NCBI RefSeq assembly: GCF_006385135.1
Contig: NZ_CP041025.1
Span: 1,643,501 to 1,707,500 of the forward strand
DNA: 64,000 nt
Direction: 5' to 3'
Source of the DNA: Paremcibacter congregatus
GTDB lineage: Bacteria; Pseudomonadota; Alphaproteobacteria; Sphingomonadales; Emcibacteraceae
A program made the translations under genes and the position numbers. Positions 1 through 9,923 of the stretch are shown here, one piece after another. Each line of letters begins with the position of its first letter. The stretch's first letter is position 1. The notes beneath the pieces are model-generated. The model was given only the letters and a program-made list of their open reading frames with translations, did not search any database and had not been told where the DNA came from.

Positions 1-1018
1 GGCTGACGCTATTGACGTAAACATCTTCGCCGGTAATGTTGGCGGCCTTTTTATTGCCAATCAGTTCGCCGTAAGCTTTGATTCCTTTAAGGATCGCGGC
101 GCGAATGCCGGCTTCATGAGTGCCGCCCATAGGAGTGGGCACGGTATTACAATAGGAGCGGATATTACCATCACCATATTCCGGCCAGGTGACCGCCCAT
201 TCAACCCGGCCCTGATCGTCAGCCAGTGGACTGGTGCCATGGAAATTCTCGTCTGTAACGCGGCTGCGTTTTTCAGTGGCGGAGGTCAGATAGTCATTGA
301 GCCCACCCGGAAAATGAAAGGTGTCTTTTTCAAGAACGCCGTCGCCTTCTTTCAGCATCTCCGCCGGGCATTGCCAGCGGATTTCTACGCCGCGGAACAG
401 ATAGGCCTTGGATTTGGCGAGTTGGTAGAGCTTCGCCGGTTTCAGGCGGGCGCTTTTGCCGAAAATCTCATGGTCAGGCATGAAAGTGACTTTGGTGCCG
501 CGCCGGTTGTTGGTGATGCCGGTATTTTCCAATGGGGTCGTGGGAAGGCCGCGGGAAAAACTTTGGCTGTATGTTTTCTTGTCGCGGGCGACTTCAACCG
601 TAACCCATTCGGACAGGGCGTTGACCACTGAAATCCCGACGCCGTGCAGGCCGCCGGACGTGGCATAGGCGTCACTGTTGAATTTGCCGCCGGAATGCAG
701 GGTGGTGAAAATAATCTCGAGAGCGGACTTGTCTTTGAACTTCGGGTGGGGATCGGTCGGGATGCCGCGCCCGTTATCGGAAATGGCAACGGAACCGTCT
801 GTGAACATCTGAATTTCAATGCGGGTGGCATGTCCGGCGACGGCCTCATCCATGGAATTGTCGAGGACTTCGGCGACAAGATGATGCAGCGCCCGTTCGT
901 CTGTACCGCCAACATACATGCCGGGGCGTAAGCGGACGGGTTCCAGTCCTTCCAATACTTCGATGTCTTTTGCTGAATAGTCGGTGGAGGTGGTGGCGGT
1001 ATCAAAAAGGTCTGTCAT
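1..1018 (-). CDS. parE: DNA topoisomerase IV subunit B, 5' part (cut by window edge)
   Basis: ATPase subunit of topoisomerase IV, which with ParC separates linked daughter chromosomes. The frame opens at an ATG at 1018 and is still open at base 1, so about 339 N-terminal codons are present and the TOPRIM half lies outside. GHKL ATPase motifs are visible: EVLDNSMDEAV near residue 50 (Asn54 for Mg-ATP), DNGRGIP near 81, and GGLHGVGIS near 122 (ATP lid). The opening EVLEGLEPVRLRPGMYVGGT and HHLVAEVLDNSMDEAV fit ParE better than GyrB; GyrB is the less likely alternative. It is divergent from the deacetylase gene at 1283. Confidence 0.9.
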   Translation of the reverse strand, partial: MTDLFDTATTSTDYSAKDIEVLEGLEPVRLRPGMYVGGTDERALHHLVAEVLDNSMDEAVAGHATRIEIQMFTDGSVAISDNGRGIPTDPHPKFKDKSALEIIFTTLHSGGKFNSDAYATSGGLHGVGISVVNALSEWVTVEVARDKKTYSQSFSRGLPTTPLENTGITNNRRGTKVTFMPDHEIFGKSARLKPAKLYQLAKSKAYLFRGVEIRWQCPAEMLKEGDGVLEKDTFHFPGGLNDYLTSATEKRSRVTDENFHGTSPLADDQGRVEWAVTWPEYGDGNIRSYCNTVPTPMGGTHEAGIRAAILKGIKAYGELIGNKKAANITGEDVYVNSVS

Positions 1019-1047
1019 GCTAACTCGGGGAACCCTTCGGAAATTAA

Positions 1048-1080
1048 ATTATAGTGTTGCTTGTTTTTTGTTACAGTAAC
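1048..1080 (-). promoter_or_regulatory. candidate parE promoter with 11-bp palindrome
   Basis: Reading leftward, a perfect TATAAT hexamer lies at 1053-1048, 30 bases upstream of the parE ATG. The perfect palindrome GTTACAGTAAC (1070-1080) sits where the -35 element would be. No good TTGACA match is present at 16-18 bp. The promoter is inferred; the palindrome could be an operator. Confidence 0.4.
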
Positions 1081-1282
1081 TTGGAATTTCGAGGCCGTAA
1101 ACTTATAAATATCCCCGACCTTAAAATAACAGTTCCGGGGAAAGGAAAGGGAATTGTAATTCCAATAAGGAATAGGCATACTCCTGTCAAATTTAGATAA
1201 AGGGGCGTGGGCAGAGGCAGGCCTGATTTAACCAATTTGAAGTGATCACCTTGTTTTAATCATTGTATGTAATTGTGGCATT

Positions 1283-2401
1283 ATGGATTTTTTGTTTTTT
1301 AAATTTGGGTCGATCAAAAAAGGACAGTCTGTCTCTTTACCGGTAAAGCGGGTATGGGCTTATCGCCGGGAGATGTTGTCACTCGGGTATCTGTTTCTTG
1401 TGGGCATGGCTTTTGGTGCATTGTGGCTGTATTTTTCAGACACGCCCCGGTTTAAAAGCTCCCCTGAACATAGTCTCGCATTTGAAGAGGATCATCATCC
1501 TGTTGTGGTTGACCGGGCCATTATTGGCGCCCCCGTGGTCAAAAGGACCGCGGAAAGCGGGCTTCTGGATGAAAAACCTGTCGCTGACGCTAAGATACCT
1601 GATGATGATGTTATTGGGTCAGAGATTAGCGCCTGGCGGACCAATGCCGTAAAAGTTGCGGCCGTGGGGGGAGCGGAGAGCGGAAGATCATCACAGATTT
1701 CCATAGTGATTGATGATCTGGGTGTTGTTCAGGGACGTACTCTGGATATCATCAAGTTGCAGGCGCCATTGACCCTGTCCTTTCTGCCTTATGCATCCAA
1801 TCTGCCTGAACTTACAGGCATAGCCCGGGGGCGGGGGCATGAATTGATGGTACATTTGCCGATGGAGCCCAAGGGAGATTCAGATCCTGGCCCGCACGCC
1901 ATGTTGACGGGAAACAGCCGGTCAGAGATGATGGCGGATCTCACGTATAATCTGGACCGTTTTAGCGGATATGTGGGGCTGAATAATCATATGGGGAGCG
2001 CGTTTACCGAAAGCCGGGCCGGGCTGGATCTGGTGTTGGACGAGGTCCGCCGTCGTGGCATGCTGGTGCTGGATTCCCGGACCTCAGGAAATTCTTTACT
2101 GGCCGAAATGGCGACGGAAAAACGCATTCCGAACATGACCCGGGATGTTTTTTTGGATAATGAACAGGACGTGGATTATATTCTGGGCCAACTTGGAAAA
2201 CTGGAAGAGATAGCGCACAGACGAGGCCAGGCGATTGCCATTGGTCATCCGTATCCCGAGACCATAAGCGCCTTGAAACGCTGGTTACCGACTTTGGAGA
2301 AGAAAGGCATTTCCATTGTGCCGTTATCTTATCTGATGCAGCAGAAATATCAGAAAGTAGAACTTTCGAGCTATCATGCTGATGATCTTACGCCGCCTTG
2401 A
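1283..2401 (+). CDS. divergent polysaccharide deacetylase family protein (YibQ/DUF610-like)
   Basis: A 372-residue inner-membrane-anchored protein. A short cytoplasmic N-terminus is followed by one transmembrane segment (about residues 32-51), a low-complexity linker to about 135, then a deacetylase-like barrel. Family hallmarks are ISIVIDDLG (Asp-Asp at 144-145), LSFLPYA, MVHLPMEP (about 192), VGLNNHMGSAFT (about 237) and VLDSRT. Members are thought to act on cell-envelope polysaccharide, but the substrate is unknown. The ATG at 1283 is the first in frame and keeps the membrane anchor. It stands alone between divergent parE and the RTX gene, 114 bases from the latter. Confidence 0.8.
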   Translation: MDFLFFKFGSIKKGQSVSLPVKRVWAYRREMLSLGYLFLVGMAFGALWLYFSDTPRFKSSPEHSLAFEEDHHPVVVDRAIIGAPVVKRTAESGLLDEKPVADAKIPDDDVIGSEISAWRTNAVKVAAVGGAESGRSSQISIVIDDLGVVQGRTLDIIKLQAPLTLSFLPYASNLPELTGIARGRGHELMVHLPMEPKGDSDPGPHAMLTGNSRSEMMADLTYNLDRFSGYVGLNNHMGSAFTESRAGLDLVLDEVRRRGMLVLDSRTSGNSLLAEMATEKRIPNMTRDVFLDNEQDVDYILGQLGKLEEIAHRRGQAIAIGHPYPETISALKRWLPTLEKKGISIVPLSYLMQQKYQKVELSSYHADDLTPP

Positions 2402-2515
2402 CCGTATCGGACATATTCAGACGTAAGATGAGTATTGTTTGACCTTTGAGTATAAGTTCATTAGCATTGATTTTAGTTAAAATTTAATGAAATATTTATA
2501 ATTGGGGGTTTAGAG

Positions 2516-5500
2516 ATGACGTATATTGTCGATCATAAAAATCATATTTCACCTGAAAATCATGTAAAAAAAGATACCAAAAAACCATCCCTCACGCGTG
2601 GTGGGCTGATTGGTCTGGCGCTTTTGCCCTTGTCCGCTTGTGGCGGTGGGGGAAGCAGCAGTCCCACAGGTACAGTAACGCCTCCTCCTCCAACGCCAGA
2701 CTTTACGGAAAGCCCGACGAATACCTTTACGGCGCGGGATGATAATGACCGCACGCTGAATCAGGGGGCGGCTACTGCGGACTTGACGGTCACAGGCAAG
2801 GCAGGCAATGACACAATCACCACCGGCAGCGGCGCGGATGTCATTCTGGGTGGCGCGGGCAATGATACGATCACCAGTGGCGCGGGCGCCGATATGATTC
2901 GCGGCGGTGAAGGTACGGACAGTATTTCTGCCGGTGATGGCGATGATGTGATTGTGGTGGTGGGCACCACGGCGGCAGATCAATATGACGCGGCGTCGAT
3001 CACCAATCCGGCGGGCTCCGGCCTTGACCTGTCAAGCCTGATCACGCTGGCCGACCTGAACGGGCGAACAGTCAGTGAAGTGGCAACGGGCGAGGTCGTT
3101 GATGGCGGCGCAGGCAATAACACGCTTTATATCTACGGGACGGTAGACCTGACAGGCGTGACCCTAACCAATGTTACCCAGTTGATCGTCAATTCGGATG
3201 TCACCCTGACGGCGGCCCAGATCGTTCAATTCACGGCCATCGACGGCGATGGCAATTCCGTGATCAATATCGTGGTGCCGGAAGGTAGTGGCGAAGTCAT
3301 TCTTGACCTGAGCATGATTGATGTCAGTGATATTGGCAGCCTCAATATCACAGGTGACCTGACGATCCGGATGAGCAGTTTTGACGATGTGGCGGGCATT
3401 TCCCAGGTGACGGTTGATGAGCTAGGCGCGTTGAAAATCTCTGTTGTCAATGGCGACGCTCCGAGCGGTATCAATCTGGCAGACATTGCGGCGACTTTCG
3501 GACAGGTTGATATTATTGACCTAGGCGATCAGGTGACATTGACTGTGGTAAATGCAAGCGATGTAACCGACCTTGGTTTGACGGAGATCTCCGGCGCGGG
3601 CAAAGTTGATTCACTCGGCGACATAGAAATTTCTAATGCCATTGGAAAGCTTATGTCGGAAAGTTCTCTACTACATGCTGCTACTGATTTATTGGAATTG
3701 GATGTTTCGGTAGGTTTGAGTCTATCTTTTAATATACTCGATAACGATAATGGAGATAGTATCAGAGTTACTGATGTCATTAGACCGACGGGAGATATGA
3801 CGGGAATGGGGATTTCAATTCCGGGAACTCTGGGGGGAAATTTTGGTACACTCTCAATTTCAGCTGACGGTCAAGTAACATATGACATTAACGATAATTC
3901 TAATGTTGGAGGATATAATTTAGGGCCTAATCCGCTTGGCGCGGGTCAATCCGCGACTGAATGGTTCACATATAGTATTGAGGATGCTTTAGGACGTTTG
4001 TCTACGACCATGTTAGCAATTAAAATAGATAACCCCGCTATTCATACAGTCTCCGGGTCAGATGGAGACGATACTCTTTTTGCTGATTTATTTGATACAG
4101 TCCTTACTGGGGGAGAAGGTAACGATCACGTTTTTGGGGGGTACGGGAAAGATAGCCTATTCGGGGGAAAGGGGGATGATGTTTTGTCAGGTATGATAAA
4201 TGGGTTGGTTGCGAGTTCTGACTATACTGATAATGATTTTTTTACTGGAGGAGAGGGGAATGATACGATCATAGGGGGTAGTTCTCTACGTGATGTTGCG
4301 TTCTATTCCGGGAATCGGTCAGATTATAAAATTGTCGTGGATGGTAGAGACGTAACAGTCATAGATTTAAATGTTCTAGATGGAGATGAAGGGATTGATT
4401 CCTTAACGGATATTGAAATACTGCAATTTGTAGATACTTCAATTGAAACATATGGAAACTTAACCACAACCCCGAGTTCTTTTGTGGCGGGGCGGGGAAT
4501 TCCAGATCTCGCCATTGATCTGAATGTCGTAGATCACCTTACAATAAATGCCAATACGCTAGCAGATAGCGGGCATTTGTTTCCTTTTTATGAAATGTCA
4601 TCTATTGACCTGTCATCATTTGATGGGAATGCAGCGCCTGAATTCATAACATTTGATACTGAAAGCCAGACGTTAGTAGGCACGCCGCCGGTTGGAACTG
4701 ATGGACCGCTTTATTTGGTGATTAGAGGTGCAGATGTTAATCCAGCGATCGATCGTGTAAAGTTATTTTTCTACCGCCCTCAGGAGAATGATGTATTTGG
4801 GCAGGTTGATGCTGCAGAAACATTCTTGGGAACAAGTAGTTCTGACCGTCTTTTTGATCTCGGATATGGCGATGTTATAAAAGCATCGGCAGGTTCGGAT
4901 GTCTATGCGGCAAATCGAGCAACAGAAACTATTAATAACCCTATACTAGATTACTCTGCATCTGATGAGGGAATTTTTCTTGATCTCAATCTTGGCCTTG
5001 CTCACGGCGGCTACGCGGAGGGCGATATTATTATTGGTATTGGCGACATCAGAGGGTCGTCATTTAGTGACACGTTAATTGCATCAAATAACTCTGTTAA
5101 TATATATGGAGGCGGGGGGGATGATTACATTTATGCACCGTTCAATGCATATTTTGGTTTTTCAAGTGTAGCTTTTGTCAAAGTTCGAGGGGAAGAAGGA
5201 GCAGATTTTATTTCAGGTCAGGTCACTGCGAGTTATTCAACATCCTCGTCTGGGGTTCATATAGACCTACAGCAGGGAATAGCATTAGGCGGGGATGCGG
5301 AAGGGGACACCTTTGGTGATATTCGTCAACTTGAAGGGTCTGACTTTGATGATATAATAGTTTTGCCCGATTTTTCTAATCCATTACATGGTGGCAGAGC
5401 TTTGGGATTAACAGGAAATGATACCCTTGTCGGAGGAACCGGAAAAGATTCCCTGGTTGGGGGAGAAGGCGATGATACACTCAATGGGGGCGCTAACATA

Positions 5501-6205
5501 GATATCCTTAATGGTGGTCCGGGGGCAGATATCCTTAATGGTGGAGATGGGGAAGATACAGTTCACTATTGGGGACATGAAACAAGGATAATAAATCTAT
5601 TCACTGGAGTTGGTCAGGGAGGGGAGGCAGAAGGCGATACTTTTATTTCGGTAGAGAATGTTGTTGGGTCTTTTGGGATTGATATCATTACAGGGAATGA
5701 TGAAGATAATAATATTGATGGTCATTACGGCGACGATATCCTTATAGGAAATAAGGGAGACGATATATTAGTAGGGCAAGATGGTGATGATTATTTAGAT
5801 GGTGGTGAGGGACTGGATACACTGTTAGGTGGCAGTGGCAATGATGTATTAGTATATAGCTCTGGAGATGAATTTGGTGGAGGAGAAGATTATGATACAT
5901 TACTGGTCGAAGAAAAGGATATTGTTTTAGAATTGTCCCAAATATTGTTGACAGATATTGAAATAATAGATGTTACAGGTTCTGGTGATAATAGTTTAAC
6001 ATTATCACTCCAGGATGTGCTGGATAAAACGGATTCCAACAATCAGGTTCGAGTTGACGGCGATACAGGTGACACTGTCACGTCAACATTGCAGGACTGG
6101 CTTCAAGGCGATGATCAGGTGATTGATGAGGAAATGTATCACACTTATACTTCCGGAGACGCCACCTTGTTGATTGATACGGATATCACACAGGATATTT
6201 CTTAA
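2516..6205 (+). CDS. large RTX-repeat (hemolysin-type calcium-binding) protein with lipobox
   Basis: A 1229-residue surface or secreted protein. The N-terminus has a basic stretch, a hydrophobic segment LIGLALLPLSAC and a Cys at 42 followed by GGGGSSS, a lipoprotein-like signal. RTX nonapeptides (GGxGxDxLx) occur at about 93-148, 520-590, 865-875, 960-1015 and 1060-1125. Residues about 390-505 resemble a VCBS/cadherin-like domain. A module of the type IDLxxGxAxGGxAEGD recurs three times (about 825, 920, 1030). The last 70 residues (SLQDVLD..., ending LLIDTDITQDIS) match the C-terminal region common in type I secreted repeat proteins. G+C is high at both ends and low from about 3640 to 5990. 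No transporter genes are adjacent. Calcium-dependent adhesin or matrix protein is inferred. Confidence 0.8.
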   Translation: MTYIVDHKNHISPENHVKKDTKKPSLTRGGLIGLALLPLSACGGGGSSSPTGTVTPPPPTPDFTESPTNTFTARDDNDRTLNQGAATADLTVTGKAGNDTITTGSGADVILGGAGNDTITSGAGADMIRGGEGTDSISAGDGDDVIVVVGTTAADQYDAASITNPAGSGLDLSSLITLADLNGRTVSEVATGEVVDGGAGNNTLYIYGTVDLTGVTLTNVTQLIVNSDVTLTAAQIVQFTAIDGDGNSVINIVVPEGSGEVILDLSMIDVSDIGSLNITGDLTIRMSSFDDVAGISQVTVDELGALKISVVNGDAPSGINLADIAATFGQVDIIDLGDQVTLTVVNASDVTDLGLTEISGAGKVDSLGDIEISNAIGKLMSESSLLHAATDLLELDVSVGLSLSFNILDNDNGDSIRVTDVIRPTGDMTGMGISIPGTLGGNFGTLSISADGQVTYDINDNSNVGGYNLGPNPLGAGQSATEWFTYSIEDALGRLSTTMLAIKIDNPAIHTVSGSDGDDTLFADLFDTVLTGGEGNDHVFGGYGKDSLFGGKGDDVLSGMINGLVASSDYTDNDFFTGGEGNDTIIGGSSLRDVAFYSGNRSDYKIVVDGRDVTVIDLNVLDGDEGIDSLTDIEILQFVDTSIETYGNLTTTPSSFVAGRGIPDLAIDLNVVDHLTINANTLADSGHLFPFYEMSSIDLSSFDGNAAPEFITFDTESQTLVGTPPVGTDGPLYLVIRGADVNPAIDRVKLFFYRPQENDVFGQVDAAETFLGTSSSDRLFDLGYGDVIKASAGSDVYAANRATETINNPILDYSASDEGIFLDLNLGLAHGGYAEGDIIIGIGDIRGSSFSDTLIASNNSVNIYGGGGDDYIYAPFNAYFGFSSVAFVKVRGEEGADFISGQVTASYSTSSSGVHIDLQQGIALGGDAEGDTFGDIRQLEGSDFDDIIVLPDFSNPLHGGRALGLTGNDTLVGGTGKDSLVGGEGDDTLNGGANIDILNGGPGADILNGGDGEDTVHYWGHETRIINLFTGVGQGGEAEGDTFISVENVVGSFGIDIITGNDEDNNIDGHYGDDILIGNKGDDILVGQDGDDYLDGGEGLDTLLGGSGNDVLVYSSGDEFGGGEDYDTLLVEEKDIVLELSQILLTDIEIIDVTGSGDNSLTLSLQDVLDKTDSNNQVRVDGDTGDTVTSTLQDWLQGDDQVIDEEMYHTYTSGDATLLIDTDITQDIS

Positions 6206-6239
6206 AAAAAGAAGATGCGAGTAGAGGTTTTTACACTTT

Positions 6240-7766
6240 CTACTGCACCCCAGGCTCACCGGCGAAGCTTAAGGCTTCTTCGGCGGCGCGGAACTGGGCG
6301 CGGGCCTTGGCGCGACATTCTTCATATTCAGATAGTGGATCACTGTCGGCAACCACGCCGGCGCCGGCCTGGACATGCATCACCCCATCCTTGATAATTG
6401 CCGTACGCAATACGATGCAGGTGTCCATGCTGCCGTCGGCGGAGAAATAGCCCACAGCACCCGCATAGATGCCGCGCTTGTCACGTTCGAGCTCGTCAAT
6501 GATCTCCATCGCCCGGACTTTCGGTGCGCCGCTGACGGTGCCTGCCGGGAAGCCAGCAGCGAAAGCCTGCAAGGCATCATATTTCGGGTCGATCTTGCCC
6601 CGGACTTCGGAGACGATGTGCATGACGTGAGAATAATATTCAATCGCCATCTTCTGGGTCGGTCGCACCGTACCAAGGGCGGCTACTTTACCCACGTCGT
6701 TGCGCCCCAGGTCAAGCAGCATCAGGTGCTCAGCAAGCTCCTTGGGGTCGGCAAGCAGGTCTTCGGCCAAGGCCTGGTCATCTTCCGCCGTGGCGCCGCG
6801 CGGTCGGGTGCCGGCGATCGGGCGCACGGTGACTTCACCGTCGCGCAGCCGCACGAGAATTTCGGGGCTCGACCCGATCACGGAAAAATCCCCGAATTTA
6901 AGATAATAGAGAAAAGGCGACGGGTTGGTGCGGCGCAGGGCGCGGTAAAGCGCAAACGGCGGCAGGGTGAAAGGAGTACTGAAGCGCTGCGACAGTACGA
7001 CCTGAAAAATATCACCGGCCTTGATGTAATCCTTGGCCCGGTTGACCATATCAAGATAGGCTTCTTTCGGGGTATTGGACTGGGGCTCCGGCAATTCCAG
7101 CAGGACATCAGACATCTGTTGAGCGCCGTGTAAACTGCGGGCGAGCGCCTGTTCAATTTCCGCCAGGCGTTCTTCGGCCCGCTTGTAGGCAATAGTGGCG
7201 TTGACGCCGTCTTTGGGCCGTACTGGGGTAACGATGGTCAGCAGGTCCTTGACACTGTCGAATACCACCATGATGGTTGGGCGCATAAACATGCCGTCGG
7301 GCAGGTCGAGGGCGTCCGGGTTGATGTCGGGCAAATGTTCCATCAGGCGTACAGTGTCATAGCCCATATAGCCGATCAGACCGGCCGATGAAGGCGGCAT
7401 GCCGGCGGGCAGATCAATGCGGGATTCCTCTAGCAGATCACGCAGGCTTCCGAGGGCGCCGTTTTCCAATGGCGTAAAAGCCTTCTCGTCACAGGGCCGG
7501 GTGAGGGACTGTCGATTGATTTCCGCTTTGTCGCCCTGACAGCGCCAGATGAGATCGGGTTTCAGACCAATGAAGGTATAACGGCCGCGAATGGCCCCGC
7601 CTTCTACGGATTCGAGCAGGCAGCTATAGTCTTCATCATCGGCGGCGAGCTTCATGAAGGCGGAAATGGAGGTTTCCAGATCCGCCACCAGAGTCGTCCA
7701 GACAATTTGCGGCTTTTGCGCGTTATAACAGGCTTCAAAAGACGAAAATTCAGGCTGTGCGGACAT
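6240..7766 (-). CDS. trpE: anthranilate synthase component I
   Basis: Converts chorismate, with ammonia from the TrpG partner, to anthranilate, the first step of tryptophan synthesis. At 508 residues it has the usual bacterial TrpE length. Chorismate-binding signatures are clear: GSSPEILVRL, PIAGTRPRG, LLDLGRNDVG, FPAGTVSGAPKVRAMEIID and QAGAGVVADSDP. The ATG at 7766 shares its first base with the last base of the ppiD stop codon (TAATG on the minus strand), so translation is probably coupled. The usual alphaproteobacterial partner trpG is not downstream; instead the convergent RTX gene ends 34 bases away. Confidence 0.95.
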   Translation of the reverse strand: MSAQPEFSSFEACYNAQKPQIVWTTLVADLETSISAFMKLAADDEDYSCLLESVEGGAIRGRYTFIGLKPDLIWRCQGDKAEINRQSLTRPCDEKAFTPLENGALGSLRDLLEESRIDLPAGMPPSSAGLIGYMGYDTVRLMEHLPDINPDALDLPDGMFMRPTIMVVFDSVKDLLTIVTPVRPKDGVNATIAYKRAEERLAEIEQALARSLHGAQQMSDVLLELPEPQSNTPKEAYLDMVNRAKDYIKAGDIFQVVLSQRFSTPFTLPPFALYRALRRTNPSPFLYYLKFGDFSVIGSSPEILVRLRDGEVTVRPIAGTRPRGATAEDDQALAEDLLADPKELAEHLMLLDLGRNDVGKVAALGTVRPTQKMAIEYYSHVMHIVSEVRGKIDPKYDALQAFAAGFPAGTVSGAPKVRAMEIIDELERDKRGIYAGAVGYFSADGSMDTCIVLRTAIIKDGVMHVQAGAGVVADSDPLSEYEECRAKARAQFRAAEEALSFAGEPGVQ

Positions 7767-9679
7767 TATTGTTCCCGTGAGGCCAGTTGATTATGCACGG
7801 CGGCAATGGCGCGTTGGTTAATAATCACCGGCAGTGTGGTTTCCAGATGTTTCCAATAACTGGTCAGAATACGCTGCTGATATTCCTGTGCCAGGCTGTT
7901 TTTTAACTGGGTGGATTGAGCCAGCGGCAGGTCTTTTTGTGGCAGGGTGCGGGACATCAGCTTGACCAAAACAAAACCATTCCCATCAATGGCGGGCTGT
8001 ATCTTGGCATGGCCGACTTCCAGTTCAAAAATGCTGGCCTGAATGTCGCGGGCAACCTGGCCGGTTTGATCAATCCGGGTGGTCGTTACGGCGTTAAAGG
8101 CTGCATTCTCCGTGGTTTTGGCCAAATCGGCGAGAGGGACGCCTTCTTGAGCTTTGGCCAGAATATCATTGGCCTGTTCCTGGGCAAGTTTTTTGCGGGT
8201 GTCGGCTTTCCACATATCCAGAACGCTGGTTTTTACCTCTTCAAAGGGGCGCAGGGCGCGGGGCTGGATGCTTTCCACTTCAAGCAGGAAATAGTCGCCA
8301 TCGCCCATTTCTTCGAGCACGGGTTCATCACCAACGAAAGAGTCAAAAGCCTTGGCGAGGAATTCAGGCTGGGTCGGCACATTTCGGGCCAGGTCACCTT
8401 TGGTGTTATAGCCCGACCGGTCAATGTTTTTGGCTTCTTTGAGATCCAGTTTAAGTGCTGTGGCGAGATCGGCCAGAACGGCGCCGGCGGCCAGTTCATC
8501 ATTAATCTTTTCTGATTTTTGATAGAGCAGGTCGAGCGCTTTTTCCGTCTTTAAATGTTCGATGGCTTCGGCGCGCAAGGTTTCAGGGTCGGTAGCTTCC
8601 GTGCTTGATGCTTTGGTGACGTTGAAAATTCTCCAGCCGAAAGCTGTTTCAATCGGGGCTGTATAGCGGCCCTCTTTGGCGGAGAAAATGGCGTCTGCGG
8701 CTTCCTTCCCATAAATCTCAACCGTATCGTCAAAGCTGTTATCGGCTACAGCGGCGTCCTCGGCAGTGGTTCCGGAAGCGACGATCAGATCGGCAAAGCT
8801 ACGTCCGGCTTCAAGATCTTTATAAGCCTTTTCGGCAATTTCCTTGTCATCAAACAGCAATTGTTCGAAATCGCGGGTATCGGATGCTTCGGTCGCGGCG
8901 GGGCCGGCGGCCAGGGCCTGTTCTATTTCTTCTTCCGTGACGGTCACCTGTTCGGCGAACTCTATTGCCGTCATGGTGATAAAGCGTATGTCGCGATATT
9001 CAGGGGCCATGTAGTTGTCTGAATTTTCTTCATAATAGGCCTGCAAGGTTTCATCATCGGGAGCCGGAATATCGGTAATGGTGCGGCTGGGGATGGTGAC
9101 GATTTCAGCCTTACGTTCCTCCATCAGGTATTTTGTCAGGGTTTTCTCTACCGCATCGGGAACGCGGATGCTGCTGACAAGAGAAGTCACCAGGGCCTGG
9201 CGTTGCAGGTCGCGGCGCAGGAATTCTTCAAATTCTGTCGGTTTATATCCCTGGTAGGCGGCGATGCTGTCGAATTTTTCTTTGCTGAATTCGCCAAAGG
9301 TATCCTGGAAGGCCTCTATGCCGACAATAAAATCACGCAGTTGCGCGTCGGTTACCCGGATGTGCAATTCTGATGCTTCATGGGCAAAGGCTTCCCGTTG
9401 TACAAGGTCGGCAACCCAGCGCCGGGTCAGGCCGCGGTCGATCACCATGTCGCGGGTGACTTCGCCGCCGGACTGTTGCTGGATTTCGGAAAATTTGCTT
9501 TGGAATTCCCGGGCATAGTCATTAACGGTGACTTTTTCACTGCCGACCTGGGCGACATTATTGCCGGCGCCGCCGAGAATGTCGCCGCCGATGCCCCAGA
9601 GGGCGAAGCTGGCGATCAGGAGACCCAATAAAGCGGTCGCGAAATAAGAAGTAAGGCCGCTTCTGAAGAATTGTAACAT
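7766..9679 (-). CDS. ppiD: PpiD-type periplasmic folding chaperone (SurA-N/parvulin)
   Basis: A 637-residue membrane-anchored chaperone for proteins leaving the Sec translocon. One N-terminal transmembrane helix (about residues 10-35, SYFATALLGLLIASFALWG) is followed by a SurA-N-like helical region (about 45-170), a parvulin-like PPIC region (about 265-360, with the feature FGWRIFNV), and a long C-terminal region rich in Ala and Leu. Length and topology match the SurA N-terminal domain-containing PpiD proteins of alphaproteobacteria. Prolyl isomerase activity is uncertain, since the parvulin domain of PpiD is often inactive. It is the first gene of a two-gene unit with trpE, divergent from tpiA. 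Confidence 0.88.
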   Translation of the reverse strand: MLQFFRSGLTSYFATALLGLLIASFALWGIGGDILGGAGNNVAQVGSEKVTVNDYAREFQSKFSEIQQQSGGEVTRDMVIDRGLTRRWVADLVQREAFAHEASELHIRVTDAQLRDFIVGIEAFQDTFGEFSKEKFDSIAAYQGYKPTEFEEFLRRDLQRQALVTSLVSSIRVPDAVEKTLTKYLMEERKAEIVTIPSRTITDIPAPDDETLQAYYEENSDNYMAPEYRDIRFITMTAIEFAEQVTVTEEEIEQALAAGPAATEASDTRDFEQLLFDDKEIAEKAYKDLEAGRSFADLIVASGTTAEDAAVADNSFDDTVEIYGKEAADAIFSAKEGRYTAPIETAFGWRIFNVTKASSTEATDPETLRAEAIEHLKTEKALDLLYQKSEKINDELAAGAVLADLATALKLDLKEAKNIDRSGYNTKGDLARNVPTQPEFLAKAFDSFVGDEPVLEEMGDGDYFLLEVESIQPRALRPFEEVKTSVLDMWKADTRKKLAQEQANDILAKAQEGVPLADLAKTTENAAFNAVTTTRIDQTGQVARDIQASIFELEVGHAKIQPAIDGNGFVLVKLMSRTLPQKDLPLAQSTQLKNSLAQEYQQRILTSYWKHLETTLPVIINQRAIAAVHNQLASREQ

Positions 9680-9923
9680 GCTTTAATATACCTGTTTTTT
9701 ATTTTGGTAAATAATCCGGAAGAGCCAACGTGATGAAAAACATCTGTCAGAATCCCTATAAAATTTTTGGCATGATAGTGGTCCAGCAAAGGCACCGCAA
9801 CCTAAAAAGGGAGACGGTAAGCGGGAAATGTCCCTGTAAAGCATTTTTTTCCATCTTGGATGTGGAAATGTCGCGAGAATTCTGCTAACCCAACCGTATG
9901 TTTCAACTCAGAGGAAAATGATT

